From positions 63,181,685 to 63,245,684 of the forward strand of contig NC_133328.1 of NCBI RefSeq assembly GCF_042186555.1: a DNA stretch of 64,000 nucleotides. The letters run 5' to 3'. The stretch is from Aquarana catesbeiana. Lineage: Eukaryota > Chordata > Amphibia > Anura > Ranidae. This document shows positions 31,822-44,109 of this stretch, one piece after another. Each line of letters opens with the position of its first letter. Position 1 is the stretch's first letter. The translations under genes and the position numbers were made by a program. The notes beneath the pieces are model-generated. The model was not told where the DNA came from. It saw only the letters and a program-made list of their open reading frames with translations, and made no database searches.

Positions 31822-32632
31822 TGTGACAGACCTAGCTGGGAGAGAGACTTTTGGAGGGGACTGAATGCTAGCCTCTTGCCGATCGATCGTGGGCCCTGGC
31901 ATTTGGGGGAACGGTGCTCTTTGTGAGCTGTATGCCTGGGGACGCTTGAGGTGGTATTACTGTGGATTCGGGTCCTGGTCCCCCAGGACACACAGACTCT
32001 GGGGACCCTGGATTTGCCATATTAGGAATAGTGGCTGATTTATAATGCTGGGACAAATACTGATAGGAGATGCTGATGTCAGTTCCAGCCACCTGTCTGT
32101 CTGTTGCCTGCTAGAATGTGTATTGTAAATAAGTCTAGTATGGGATCTAAGAGTCATTAGATCCCCATTGTTGTTTGTGTTAATTAACTCTGCTATTGTG
32201 TGAAGAAGAGTCTGTGTTGATTTGTGATAATGTTGATTGGGTTTTCTGAGCTACAAGACGGCCAGTCTGGCCTAAAGGTCATGTCTGAGTCATCTAGGCT
32301 GTCTAAAGGGATTAGTTAATTAGCCCATGTTAATTAGGTTTCTGGTCACAGGTGTATGTTCAGAGTAATATGAGCAGGAGGTATGCACCTCCTCTTTTAC
32401 TGTATAAAAGAGCCTGTATTTTTCAATAAAAGAGATTCCTGGTTGAACTTACATACAGCCTGCCTGGTGTTTGTTCTGAGCTACACAACTGGATTAGAAC
32501 GGCACATAGCTGTAGTTCTAGTCCCGGAGCATCGGATGACCGAACCATCAGATGTTGCGATCTGCAATCTGATTCTATAGCTGCAGAGGCGTGTCGGGAG
32601 AATGGAACCGAGCGAGCAAGGGGCTCGTTACA
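31822..32632 (+). mobile_element. Solo LTR of LTR-1 family
   Basis: 811 bases, TGTGACAG...CTCGTTACA, flanked by TTCCT (31817-31821 and 32633-32637). Module copy 1 has the empty site with one TTCCT. TATA box at 32403-32408 and AATAAA at 32425-32430 mark the U3/R region. A ~24-base local duplication around TGTGTGAAGAAGAGTCTG (about 32199) is absent from the other LTR-1 copy. Solo LTRs arise by recombination between the two LTRs of a full element. Confidence 0.93.
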
Positions 32633-32637
32633 TTCCT

Positions 32638-33391
32638 GAAAACCGTTATACTAGTCATAGTGACGCCAGACCAGTGCGGCCACCAGCAGTTTTCCTGATC
32701 GCCACCACACCAGGCTCTATGTCCAGGGCTGTTGTTAGAGACCACCATACAGACAACCTGACACGAGGCCCCATAGAGCCAATGCTTCAATTATGAATGA
32801 AAACAGTGAGTGATCAGTACAGATCACTCATTGTGTTCGTTCAGGAAAAGAAGGGACTGGTAAATGCGACATATTTACCTAACCCTTTCCCCACTCTCAA
32901 TCTTGAAGGATCCTATAGTGTGGTTGCAGCTGCAAGCGGGAAGAAGAGAAGGGAAGCCAGCAGTGCTGAGGAGGTGGGGGGGCACACAGGGCGGTCTGGA
33001 CAGCAGGGGAAATGTTTAGTGCAAAGGCAGAGTCTCTGCAGCAGCTGAAATCCAATTGGAGGTTGAGGAGAAGACGCCAGCTTTCAGCTGTTACATTGAG
33101 AACCATAAAAAGGATTGGTTCCAGTAATTGCCCCCCTGCTGCACCGATCACCCTTCCAGCCCACATCTGATTCATTCTGCTGCCTGGGTCTCCCTCCTGG
33201 CTCAGGCCCCGTACAGGAGGACTGGTTGTACCCCCTTATCTACAACCATGTCTATGTCATCAGACATCAGTGTAAGCTGGAAACAGTGTTTCTGATCCCC
33301 ACCAAACCAGTCCCAGTGTCACTAGACTAGTGTAAGCAATCAACAAGGTTCCTTATGGACAGTGCACCAGTCCCAGTGTCATCAGACCAGT
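32638..33391. repeat. Module copy 2, last part
   Basis: Homologous to about 14955-15490 up to CTTCCAGCCCA (33165), where copy 1 joins PLE-1 copy 2 instead. 33166-33391 carries three diverged units of the ~60-bp repeat. No gene. Confidence 0.7.
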
Positions 33392-33406
33392 GTAAGCCAG
33401 TAAAAT

Positions 33407-34709
33407 ATAAATGTGGGTATTCTGAATAATAAACCGCCCTTTATTCAAAAACACCCCCACTGCGCCACTGGATAAGAGCGTGATTAGATGAGGAATATGA
33501 TCCAGTGAATGAGGGACGGGTTTCCGTGCTCACGGACCTGAAGGCTTGCAGCCTCCCCTTACACTTACCCCCGAAGGGGTGAGTTAAATAGTAAAGGAAA
33601 GTTAATTAGGGGTGAATGGCGCTACCTTACCAGGGTACCTTAATTTATAATATAATGAACCTCAAAGGAGAAATAAATACAAGTAGAAATATGAGTGAAT
33701 AAGTGTGCTTAATGCAACCCCTTAGTCACTCAGATTCATTGGATAATGGATATAAGTGTTCAACATTACCTGAGTAGACTGTACTAACGTGTCAGTCTCA
33801 TACCTACATACAGGTGTACACCGTGTAACTGACCATCATAAATTGATTTAGGTGACAACTTATAAAAATTAATATATGTCAATACAAAATATTAATAAAT
33901 TAAACACCACGGTCTGTGCCCTGGAAGGGGATCAATCCTAGAGAAATCCCCCTTCTGGGAAACAGTGTGCAATCCACTTCCTGAGTGGCATTAATCAGGA
34001 TATCTAGATCCTATGTTGATCCCCAGGTGTGTCCAAAAGTGTTTTTATGCATAGGGTGAATTAAATATAAATACAAATACATGTATCATAAGTAGTCCCA
34101 ACTTAGGCATACAGTGCAGAACTGCACATTTGGAAATTAGTGGAAAAAGTGGTAAAAAATAGTGAAAAAATAGTAAAAAAATATAAAAAATTATTAATAT
34201 GTGTATCAAAGTCCAGCATCAAGAAGCAAAAAGCAAAAAACAAAACGTCTGTGGTAAGTGACTTTCGTGAGAACAGCTGATCAGATCCAGTGACTTGCGG
34301 TGCTCCCCCTCAAAGATCCCCACTCACCAGCTCCCTGCACCCCTGCAGGGGTAGTAGGCATGTAGTACCAGGCAGCGATATGATGTTTATGGGTTCTCAG
34401 GGTCCCCCGCTCCAGCTGTGAAGTATCCTTCAGTATATCCTCATATGGAAGAAACAGGGCACCATAGTGTGTTACGTTTTAAATAATTTATTTAGCTATC
34501 ATAACAGCACATAAGATGAGATAAATAAAATAACTAAAAGAAATAAATTAAAATCCAGGCTTTTTCTAAAAGAGCCAATTGGTCACACAGCGTATAGTCT
34601 GTTTAGTAAGGAGAGAGCTCGTGCGTCTAGAACCATCAGCTGCGCGGCGTGCGCCTCAGCTGCGTTCCACACTCTACTACTTCCGCGTGTGACGTCAGTG
34701 CGTAGCACC
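33407..34709. other. Unclassified non-coding part of the PLE-2 block
   Basis: Lies outside the palindrome. No ORF. It ends in a GC-rich segment with TGACGTCA (34690-34697), near the junction with the left arm at 34710. It may be PLE terminal sequence or another element co-inserted with the dimer. Confidence 0.4.
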
Positions 34710-36269
34710 GTGTAGTGAGTGAATAAAACTGTGCCAATCAAATACCATTTTAATCATATAGCATATAATCACCATATAATGTGACATAAAAAAAAGTCCA
34801 TAACTGTAAGAATGCATAAAGACCATAAAAAACATATAAAAAAATCAGTCCAAAAAATCGTGAGATGAAAAATCGTGATTTGTTTGTGACACACAGAATC
34901 TTCAAAGAATGTGGTGATCTTAATGGTGTATAACTCCACGTATCCTTCACCTCACCACCGTGACACGTGAATTCACTCCCAAAGGAACCTCACTCACCGA
35001 TTTATTTTGCCAGCACTCTCATGCACGGCAAAAAACGCTTATTTACCACACTTCAGGGTAATCCGATATGCAAATATCCCACAGTGTTTGGATCAAACCA
35101 CATGAAAAATAATTAAAGAGCTCACATAGCGTAAACCAGCACGGCAAGTTTATTAAAACCACTACAATCTTCAAGAAAATCACTCACATTTCAAAAGATT
35201 TAAAACAGCAGCAAATGCAGTGTAGCTCACAGCAACTTTAAAATCAGTGGATGAACTCAAAACAACAAATGGTCATGGCGGACCCGAGGTGTGCTAGTGC
35301 TTAGACTCACAGCCTCTCTCCCCTCCTCTGTAGCGCGCCAGACCACCCTTCCTCTAGTGCGGCTCTCAGTGTTGCTCGTCACATCTCACAGCTACGCCCC
35401 CGACATGTTTCGTCATAGATTTGACTTATTCATGGGATTGGCTGGAAAGGCTGCCCATCATCCCTTAAATCCCCTTCTCACTCGCGTCCCATAGGCTAGT
35501 GAGTCCGCATGCGCACATCTCGTGTCCCCGCTCCGATAATTTATCAGAGGCTACGGAGCGCCGCTGTACAGGGATGCGGGTTGCCTCCACTCTGTTTAGG
35601 ACTGATTGCAACATCTAAATCTTATAGATGGCTTATCCCTACTTCGATCCACATAACAATGCAGGTGGATCACATGAGTAACCCATATACCTGCATAAGA
35701 AATAAAACCTCATTCATGTAATTATCTCATAATACTATAGAAAACAATGATATCCTTAATCAAAAGTTTTCACTCTGATTATTGCATTGATTTGCAACTG
35801 GATATGCATTCTGAATCGCATAATAACATTCCAAAAAAGCGAATATACAAAATAAATCACAAATTTAATTAAACTTTAAAATAATTAGAATTCATTATAA
35901 AAACCATAAGACATCCCTTTAGTCCCGGTCTGCCTCCGGATAATTATTAACATGGTGAGAATCTATCTTATTAAATTAAAACTTCATTTGGACTACATGT
36001 CATGTACTGACCAAACTTAATATGCAAAAAATTCTGTATAATTATATATTTATATGGAGACTTATTTCCTAATCCACTCAGGGAGAATGTCAGCATATTT
36101 TTTCATTATCATCTCCCCTTCTATAGACTTACTCCTTAATGATGTAACTTAAAACAATGGGTGTCACTCAAAAAATGGGTCACTTCTCTCTCCCCACTCT
36201 TCAGGACTAATTCCCAAGTATGTTATACAACCATAGATTATAAAGTATATATATAAAAAAAAAAAATAA

Positions 36270-36324
<55 letters not shown>

Positions 36325-37495
36325 ATAAAAAATATAAAAAAATACATATACCTTAGCCCCTTGTCCCAGGGTCTCTACAATCTAGGTTAACAGAATACCT
36401 TCAAATTTTAATGCATGTATATACCTAATCCCAATAATAAATGGTCAACCGAGGAACAACTTCTTAAACATTATTATTTTAGATTAAAAATTATTTATGA
36501 AACAGTTTAAGTCCAACTCTATGTTTAACCCCCTAGGGGCTAAACTTTTCAATAAAAAGATCCAACGAGTTTCCCTCTGTGATAGATCTCTAACTCTGTT
36601 GGATCCTCTCCAAGACGGATGGACCACATCAATCCCGCAGAACTGTAAAAGAGAGGGGTCCTTCTGATGCTTTTCTTTAAAATGCAGGGAGACACTATGG
36701 TATTTATAACCATTCTTAATATTGGTTAAGTGCTCCGAGATTCTGATCCTTAGCAATCTTTTGGTTCTGCCCACATAAAGTAGGCCACATGGGCACCACA
36801 TCAAATATACAACATGTGACTAGTTACAAGTGCTGAATTCCTTAATTTCAAAGGATTCCCCTTCTCTGTTGGTTACACTTGTCACCCCTCTATGACTGAC
36901 TTTAACGGTCCTGCAGCATATGCACCTTCTGCAGCAATAGAAACCCTTAAAGTCTAGTCTCAAATCATTATGCCCTGGCGGATCAAAAATTTTCCTTACT
37001 ACATGGTCACCGAAGCTCGGAGCCCTCCTGTAAATAAATTTTGGTTGATTCGGTAGAATTTGCCCCAAGTGTCTGTCTTTACACAGAATATGCCAATGCT
37101 TTTTGAATATCCCCTCAATATCTTTATATTGACAGTGATAACCTGATATGAACCCCAGCTGATGTTGATTCTCAATCAATTGGGGAGCATTTTTCTTTTC
37201 AAAGCATTTTTCCCTCGGAGTTTGTGCCACTTCCTGAATCACCTTATTTAATACATCAGTGTCATATCCTTTTTGTACAAATTTCTTTTTTAAGATTCCT
37301 GCCTGTTCATAAAAGTCATCTATCTGTGTACAATTCCGTCGAACACGTAGCATCTGTCCTTTTGGAATGTTTTTTATCCAAGCGGGATGATGACCACTTC
37401 TTATAGACAAATAGCTGTTACGATCTGTCGGTTTAGAGAACACTTTAGTTTTTAGTGTGTCCAAACATCTCTCTATTGTTACATCTAAAAAGTTG
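34710..37495 (-). repeat. Left arm of the PLE-2 palindrome
   Basis: Near-perfect inverted copy of 37891-40591 plus 48504-48601. It includes the PLE-2 3' UTR (34710-36483), with a (TA)n run at 36272-36316 and a degenerate hammerhead-like word on the minus strand (GACGAAACATGTCGGGGG near 35400), and the C-terminal coding part. Confidence 0.92.
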
Positions 37496-37641
37496 ACCGT
37501 ATAACTGCTAATCTGGTGTTCCAGTCTAATATTGTTGGTGTTATTGTTTAATTCCTGTAAGAACTCCACTACCGATTCCTCCGTACCCTCCCAAATAAAA
37601 AGGAGGTCATCAATAAAGCTCTTTATGACTGAGTTCAACAC
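36484..37641 (-). pseudogene. PLE-2 left copy: RT C-terminal part and GIY-YIG endonuclease
   Basis: Frames 37641-36820 and 36804-36484 are one protein split by a TAG where the right copy has TCG (after the residues EFSTCN). Content: SFIDDLLFIWEGTEESVVEFL (catalytic IDD), LEHQISSYTVNFLDVTIE, the thumb/linker region, the Cys cluster GFYCCRRCICCRTV, and the GIY-YIG domain HVVYLMWCPCGLLYVGRTKR...RIRISEHLTNIKNG ending in NCFINNF. The RT fingers and palm before IDD have been deleted: the sequence passes directly from SVIKSFIDD to N-terminal PLE sequence. Confidence 0.88.
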
Positions 37642-37861
37642 TACTTAGGTTAAATATCCCTGTGTTCATGCATCCCTCTGTCGTTTTCTTGGGTTGTTTA
37701 GATCGCCCTGCCCTACATCCCCTTCTTCTCTTCGGGGGGGCATGTGATCTTTGTTGTGACCCTGGGTCGGCGTGAACCTTCCTCCCCCTCTTTGGTGTGA
37801 ACCCCTGGGGTTCCTCCTCGTTGTTCCCCATCCCTCTCCCCCGTTGCCCTAAAAAAGGCAC
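37642..37861 (-). pseudogene. PLE-2 left copy N-terminal fragment
   Basis: Minus-strand ORF with a basic Pro/Arg-rich start (PPKRRRGCRAGRSKQPKK) and then GIFNLSSVELSHKEL, the conserved PLE N-terminal block. It is joined by an internal deletion to the late RT sequence. Confidence 0.75.
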
Positions 37862-37882
37862 ATTGTAAGGTGCATATCCTGA

Positions 37883-38899
37883 TTGCTCATCAACTTTTTA
37901 GATGTAACAATAGAGAGATGTTTGGACACACTAAAAACTAAAGTGTTCTTTAAACCGACAGATCGTAACAGCTATTTGTCTATAAGAAGTGGTCATCATC
38001 CCGCTTGGATAAAAAACATTCCAAAAGGACAGATGCTACGTGTTCGACGGAATTGTACACAGATAGATGACTTTTATGAACAGGCAGGAATCTTAAAAAA
38101 GAAATTTGTACAAAAAGAATATGACACTGATGTATTAAATAAGGTGATTCAGGAAGTGGCACAAACTCCGAGGGAAAAATGCTTTGAAAAGAAAAATGCT
38201 CCCCAATTGATTGAGAATCAACATCAGCTGGGGTTCATATCAGGTTATCACTGTCAATATAAAGATATTGAGGGGATATTCAAAAAGCATTGGCATATTC
38301 TGTGTAAAGACAGACACTTGGGGCAAATTCTACCGAATCAACCGAAATGTATTTACAGGAGGGCTCTGAGCTTCGGTGACCATGTAGTAAGGAAAATTCT
38401 TGATCCGCCAGGGCATAATGATTTGAGACTAGACTTTAAGGGTTTCTATTGCTGCAGAAGGTGCATATGCTGCAGGACCGTTAAAGTCAGTCATAGAGGG
38501 GTGACAAGTGTAACCAACAGAGAAGGGGAATCCTTTGAAATTAAGGAATTCAGCACTTGTAACTCGTCACATGTTGTATATTTGATGTGGTGCCCATGTG
38601 GCCTACTTTATGTGGGCAGAACCAAAAGATTGCTAAGGATCAGAATCTCTGAGCACTTAACCAATATTAAGAATGGTTATAAATACCATAGTGTCTCCCT
38701 GCATTTTAAAGAAAAGCATCAGAAGGACCCCTCTCTTTTACAGTTCTGCGGGATTGATGTGGTCCATCCGTCTTGGAGAGGATCCAACAGAGTTAGAGAT
38801 CTATCACAGAGGGAAACTTGGATCTTTTTATTGAAAAGTTTAGCCCCTAGGGGGTTAAACATAGAGTTGGACTTAAACTGTTTCATAAATAATTTTTAA
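37883..38899 (+). CDS. PLE-2 right copy: RT thumb/linker and GIY-YIG endonuclease, 5'-truncated
   Basis: 338 codons open from a junction ATG. From NFLDVTIERCLDTLKTK onward it is almost identical to the left copy but uninterrupted. Cys cluster (YCCRRCICCRTV) at about residues 187-198. The GIY-YIG core VVYLMWCPCGLLYVGRTKR is at about residues 232-250, followed by RIRISEHLTNIKNGYKY and NCFINNF at the end. It lacks all of the RT palm, so it is not a working retroelement protein, but the endonuclease part is intact. One residue (Arg in RETRWIF) is missing relative to the left copy. Confidence 0.85.
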   Translation: MLINFLDVTIERCLDTLKTKVFFKPTDRNSYLSIRSGHHPAWIKNIPKGQMLRVRRNCTQIDDFYEQAGILKKKFVQKEYDTDVLNKVIQEVAQTPREKCFEKKNAPQLIENQHQLGFISGYHCQYKDIEGIFKKHWHILCKDRHLGQILPNQPKCIYRRALSFGDHVVRKILDPPGHNDLRLDFKGFYCCRRCICCRTVKVSHRGVTSVTNREGESFEIKEFSTCNSSHVVYLMWCPCGLLYVGRTKRLLRIRISEHLTNIKNGYKYHSVSLHFKEKHQKDPSLLQFCGIDVVHPSWRGSNRVRDLSQRETWIFLLKSLAPRGLNIELDLNCFINNF

Positions 38900-39057
38900 T
38901 CTAAAATAATAATGTTTAAGAAGTCGTTCCTCGGTTGACCATTTATTATTGGGATTAGGTATATACATGCATTAAAATTTGAAGGTATTCTGGTAACCTA
39001 GATTGTAGAGACCCTGGGACAAGGGGTTAAGGTATATGTATTTTTTTATATTTTTTA

Positions 39058-39112
<55 letters not shown>

Positions 39113-40591
39113 TTATTTTTTTTTTTTATATATATACTTTATAATCTATGGTTGTATAACATACTTGGGAATTAGTCCTGAAGAGTGGGGAGAGAGAAGT
39201 GACCCATTTTTTGAGTGACACCCATTGTTTTAAGTTACATCATTAAGGAGTAAGTCTATAGAAGGGGAGATGATAATGAAAAAATATGCTGACATTCTCC
39301 CTGAGTGGATTAGGAAATAAGTCTCCATATAAATATATAATTATACAGAATTTTTTGCATATTAAGTTTGGTCAGTACATGACATGTAGTCCAAATGATG
39401 TTTTAATTTAATAAGATAGATTCTCACCATGTTAATAATTATCCGGAGGCAGACCGGGACTAAAGGGATGTCTTATGGTTTTTATAATGAATTCTAATTA
39501 TTTTAAAGTTTAATTAAATTTGTGATTTATTTTGTATATTCGCTTTTTTGGAATGTTATTATGCGATTCAGAATGCATATCCAGTTGCAAATCAATGCAA
39601 TAATCAGAGTGAAAACTTTTGATTAAGGATATCATTGTTTTCTATAGTATTATGAGAAAATGGCTTAATTACATGAATGAGGTTTTATTTCTTATGCAGG
39701 TATATGGGTTACTCATGTGATCCACCTGCATTGTTATGTGGATCGAAGTAAGGATAAGCCATCTATAAGATTTAGATGTTGCAATCAGTCCTAAACAGAG
39801 TGGAGGCAACCCGCATCCCTGTACAGCGGCGCTCCGTAGCCTCTGATAAATTATCGGAGCGGGGACACGAGATGTGCGCATGCGGACTCACTAGCCTATG
39901 GGACGCGAGTGAGAAGGGGATTTAAGGGATGATGGGCAGCCTTTCCAGCCAATCCCATGAATAAGTCAAATCTATGACAAAACATGTCGGGGGCGTGGCT
40001 GTGAGATGTGACGAGCAACGCTGAGAGCCGCACTAGAGGAAGGGTGGTCTGTTTTCACGGCGCGCTACAGAGGAGGGGAGAGAGGCTGTGAGTCTAAGCA
40101 CTAGCACACCTCGGGTCCGCCGTGACCATTTGTTGTTTTGAGTTCATCCACTGATTTTAAAGTTGCTGTGAGCTACACTGCATTTGCTGCTGTTTTAAAT
40201 CTTTTGAAATGTGAGTGATTTTCTTGAAGATTGTAGTGGTTTTAATAAACTTGCCGTGCTGGTTTACGCTATGTGAGCTCTTTAATTATTTTTCACGTGG
40301 ATTGATCCAAACACTGTGGGATATTTGCATATCGGATTACCCTGAAGTGTGGTAAATAAGCGTTTTTTGCCGTGCATGAGAGTGCTGGCAAAATAAATCG
40401 GTGAGTGAGGTTCCTTTGGGAGTGAATTCACGCATCACGGTGGTGAGGTGAAGGATACGTGGAGTTATACACCATTAAGATCACCACATTCATTGAAGAT
40501 TCTGTGTGTCACAAACAAATCACAATTTTTCATCTCACGATTTTTTGGACTGATTTTTTTATATGTTTTTTATGGTCTTTATGCATTCTTA
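37891..40591 (+). repeat. Right arm of the PLE-2 palindrome
   Basis: Inverted copy of the left arm. 38900-40591 is the PLE-2 3' UTR with a (TA)n run (39064-39107). The arm is interrupted at TTA (40589-40591) by the Harbinger transposon and resumes at 48504. Differences from the left arm are scattered single bases and small indels. Confidence 0.92.
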
Positions 40592-41526
40592 TAGGGCGTA
40601 CACACGGTCGGACTTTGTTCGGACATTCCGACAACAAAATCCTAGGATTTTTTCCGACGGATGTTGGCTCAAACTTGTTTTGCCTACACACGGTCGCACA
40701 AAGTTGTCGGAATTTCCGATCGCCAACCACGCGGTCACGTACACCACATACGACGAGACTAGAAAGGCCGGTTCAGAACCAAGTGCGGCACCCTTTTGGG
40801 CTCCTTTTGCTAATCTCGTGTTAGTAAAAGTTTGGTGAGAGACGATTCGCGCTTTTTCACACTCGTGGCTTTCAGATCGTTTTCTGCCGTTCAGTTTGTG
40901 CTTGTGGGTTTGTATCTGCTCTTCAGTGCGTGCAGCAAGTTCCGCGTGACTTTAGGTAGTCATTGTATTCTTGTTCGTTCGTTACTGTTTTTCAGGTCGC
41001 TCTTCACAGGCCTTGCTGTTCTTCAGTGCGTTCTGTTACTTTGTTCTGAGCAGCCGACCGTTTTCTAGCCATGTTTCGTATGCGTACTCCTCGTAGAGTT
41101 CGTGCTGTGCGGGGGCTTGGTGTTGGGGTCCTGACCTTGACACAAGTCCAGTCCATGAACAGGGTGGGGAGGAGTTCATGGACCAAGAATGGGTTGCTTC
41201 AGCGTGACCAGTTCTCTCATATGCCTTTGCTCCGTGGGATCCGTGAGAATAATCCTGATGATTTCAGGAACTTTCTCCGGATGACGGACCCCGTGTTTCA
41301 CCGTCTGTTGGCTTCGCTGACCCCCTATATCAGCAGGCAGGATACCTGCATGAGGCAAGCCATCACTCCAGAGCAGAGGTTGGTCGCTACCTTGCGGTAT
41401 TTGGCCACAGGGAGAAGTCTGCAGGACTTGAAGTTCTCGACAGGCATCTCCCCCCAGGCTCTGGGTATCATCATCCCAGAGACCTGTTCTGCCATCATAC
41501 AGGTCCTGCAGAAGGAGTATATGAAG

Positions 41527-42456
41527 GTAAGATTTTTATCCTTTAATATCACATTTTATTGTATTGAATGTTTGATAATATCTTGTATTTCTTTCCTCAT
41601 TCCCTAATTACCATGATTGTAATATGCTGTGAATGTCCCCTTTGTTCTCATGCATGCTGGATTTTTATGTAATTATTATTTTAGGTCCTTCATACATATT
41701 TGCCCTTCACTAACCTCCCCAGCATGGTGTCTCCTGCCCTATATTCACCTCATGTAGTCACTTAACAATGTATTTTATCAGCTCCATAGTAGTGCTTTAC
41801 CCCAAAAACCCCCTAAAATGTTTGGAAATGTTATTTTTTCTTTAAATTCAGGCAGAGTGCCAGAGACTTTTTTTTTGTGGTGTCCCCAAATAATTTTTAG
41901 TAACCCTCCCTCCCCCAACTGCTAAGTCAGCTGATCCCAATTCTCTATCTATCCTCAATCATCTATCTGCTGACTTTGCCAAACCCATACACACTATACC
42001 CACAAGGGCCTGCCTGTATACTTTCCAATGGTACTGTTTAAAGTTTTTGTATCCTATTATTATCTTGATAGGTAATAGCAGAATGTCCAAATGTCCTCAA
42101 ATGTGTACAGTGTGCATTTATATCTTTGTATTCAGACACTTCTTACCTGTCCAGTGGGCTGCCAATAGTGTAACTAAGGAGGGGCTGTTCCAAGTAATCC
42201 CCATTATTTAGGCATTCATCTCTCAATGAAGTGAAGAGGGTTACCTGTCCAAGATTTCCACACACCCCCTATAATGTTAGAAATGGCCCATGAGAGGGGG
42301 GGGGAGGGGGAATATGATAGGTGTACCTTATACTTTGGTGTTGTTAAATTCCCCTTAATAAATGCTATCTGGAGGTTGCCCCATAATGTTTGTGTCTAAT
42401 GTGCTTGCCATGTTTCAGAGTAAAAATAGTAATGTCTATTGTTTTTTCCTCAACAG
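41527..42456 (+). other. Intron of the Harbinger transposase
   Basis: 930 bases between GTAAGA and a pyrimidine-rich CAG acceptor. It joins the two coding exons in phase. No other feature seen in it. Confidence 0.8.
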
Positions 42457-43157
42457 TTTCCTTCCACGCCACAGGAATGGCAAACTGTGGCCTCCCACTT
42501 TGCTGAGCGGTGGGACTTTCCTAACTGCGGAGGGACAATTGATGGGAAACACGTCCACATCGTCCCACCACCCAACTCGAGGTCATACTATTATAATTAC
42601 AAGGGGTTCAATAGTATAGTGATGTTGGCGGTGGTGTCGGCTAATTACGACTTCTTGTATGTGGACGTGGGGAAGAATGGCCGGATGTCCGATGGTGGAG
42701 TCATCGCCCAGACGGAGTTTTACAGGCATCTCCAGAATGGCAGCTTGGACTTGCCAGCTCCAGAGGACAATGTGGAAGGACTCCCATTCGTGTTCGTTGC
42801 TGATGAAGCGTTTGCGCTGGGGGACCACCTGAGGACCATTCCCAATGAGGACCCTCACCCCGGAACAGAGGGTTTTTAATTACCGGCTGGCCAGAGCCCG
42901 AAGAGTGGTGGAGAACACATTTGGAATCCTGGCCAGCCGGTTCCGCCTATTTATGACACCCATCCATATGGCGGAGTATAAACTGAACCATATAATACTT
43001 GCGTGCTGTGTTCTCCATAACTTTTTAAGGAAACATTCGGCCAACTATGCTGGCTCAGTTGGGCCTGAGGCCGGAATGATACATCAAACCACACTGACGG
43101 CGCTTGAAAGCGGCCGTCCTGGCTTGCCCTCCCTGAGTGCCCGTGATGTCCGGTTAC

Positions 43158-43812
43158 TGTCACGGAACGCCCCACACTCCGCTTGAGTGCTTCCGTCATA
43201 TACCGCTTCCTAAGTTCTGGAACACGAGTCCAATGGATCTGGCTATAAGAACCCCAAGAACTAGACAACACCAGTCTTGGAGTACATCAGAACTACCTTT
43301 ATTTTGAGATCTCACAGACCTTTATACAGCAGGGATGACTCAAAGCTAACCTAATTAACATGACCTAATTTACTACAAAATGTACCCAGACCAGATGACA
43401 GTCTTGTGGGCACCGAGCTTCACACATTAATACAATTAACAATACAAACAACAATCTCCCCCCTCCTCAGCCTAGACCATTCGTCTATTAGCCAGTGCTG
43501 GTGGCTAATGTGATCAGCTCTCTCAATTAACATAAACACATGTTGATAACACCAGCATCTCCTCACAGGATGTGTCCCAACAGAATGAATCAGTCTTATC
43601 AGCAGGGGGCTGCTGGAGGAACCCCCCCTCCCTCTTCAGGGACACAAATCTACAGTAAGGAGTCCCCATACAATATATACATGACTGAGTCCGATTAATA
43701 CAGTTCAGACTGGATTTCTCATTCACCTCAAATGCTAGGGCCCATAATCGGTGGGCAACAGGCTTGCATACAGTCCTCTCCAACAGCCTCTGCTCCGGCC
43801 AGGTCCGTGACA
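43158..43812 (-). mobile_element. Solo LTR (LTR-3) in the transposase C-terminus
   Basis: Begins TGTCACGGAACG and ends GGTCCGTGACA, flanked by GTTAC (43153-43157 and 43813-43817). Removal with one GTTAC restores the transposase codons DVRLRYQEFF. The minus-strand AATAAA within TCTCAAAATAAAGGTAG (about 43290-43305) suggests minus orientation. No coding capacity. Confidence 0.92.
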
Positions 43813-44008
43813 GTTACGATACCAGGAGTTCTTTGCGGGTAGGGGGGCCATCAATATGCCAGACAATCTGTGAAGCCTTTTTATAAAAAAAAAAAAAAAA
43901 TCTTTGTGGACATTTACTGCTTGTGTTTGTTTTAGCTGACCCTGACAGAAATGTTTGGAGTGCAGAAAATGGCATGATTGTGTAACCTTATACAAAGCAC
44001 TGTTGGCT

Positions 44009-44109
44009 GTTATTTACTAAATGCAAAAACACATTTCACTACAAGTGCACTTGCAACTGCACTGAAACTGCACTTGTAGTGCAAAGTGGATTTGCCCTTA
44101 GGAAATAAC
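44009..44109. mobile_element. ~100-bp palindromic MITE
   Basis: GTTATTTACTAAATGC...CACTACAAGTGCA pairs with TGCACTTGTAGTG...AGGAAATAAC. The perfect-looking fold with a small loop, lying between the transposase and the Myb-like gene, is typical of a tiny non-autonomous DNA element. No clear target duplication was identified. Confidence 0.6.

Larger units (their letters stand above)
41071..43873 (+). pseudogene. HARBI1-like: HARBI1-type transposase, two exons, frameshifted and LTR-interrupted
   Basis: Exon 1 41071-41526 (152 codons; ATG, HTH-like segment FLRMTDPVFHRLLASL...TPEQRLVATLRYLATGRSLQDLKFSTGIS), donor GTAAG at 41527, acceptor TTTTTCCTCAACAG at 42456, exon 2 from 42457 in phase 0. DDE features: GGTIDGKHV (first Asp), LYVDVGKNGRMSDGGV (second Asp), RARRVVENTFGILASRFR (Glu). 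A one-base frameshift near 42830, within GDHL...MRTLTPEQ, and a 655-base solo LTR at 43158 disrupt it. After the LTR the frame continues as RYQEFFAGRGAINMPDNL to a stop at 43871. The enzyme would cut and paste the element at TWA sites with help from the Myb-like protein. Confidence 0.92.

Noticed and set aside
37980..38162. 60-codon ORF antisense to the PLE-2 coding sequence (also at 37224-37406)
   Set aside because: It is present only because the PLE-2 coding strand is conserved in both arms; it is a shadow frame of the PLE protein.
40832..41068. Cys/Leu-rich ORF just upstream of the transposase
   Set aside because: It ends before the transposase ATG in another frame and resembles no protein; more likely 5' UTR or promoter of the transposase.
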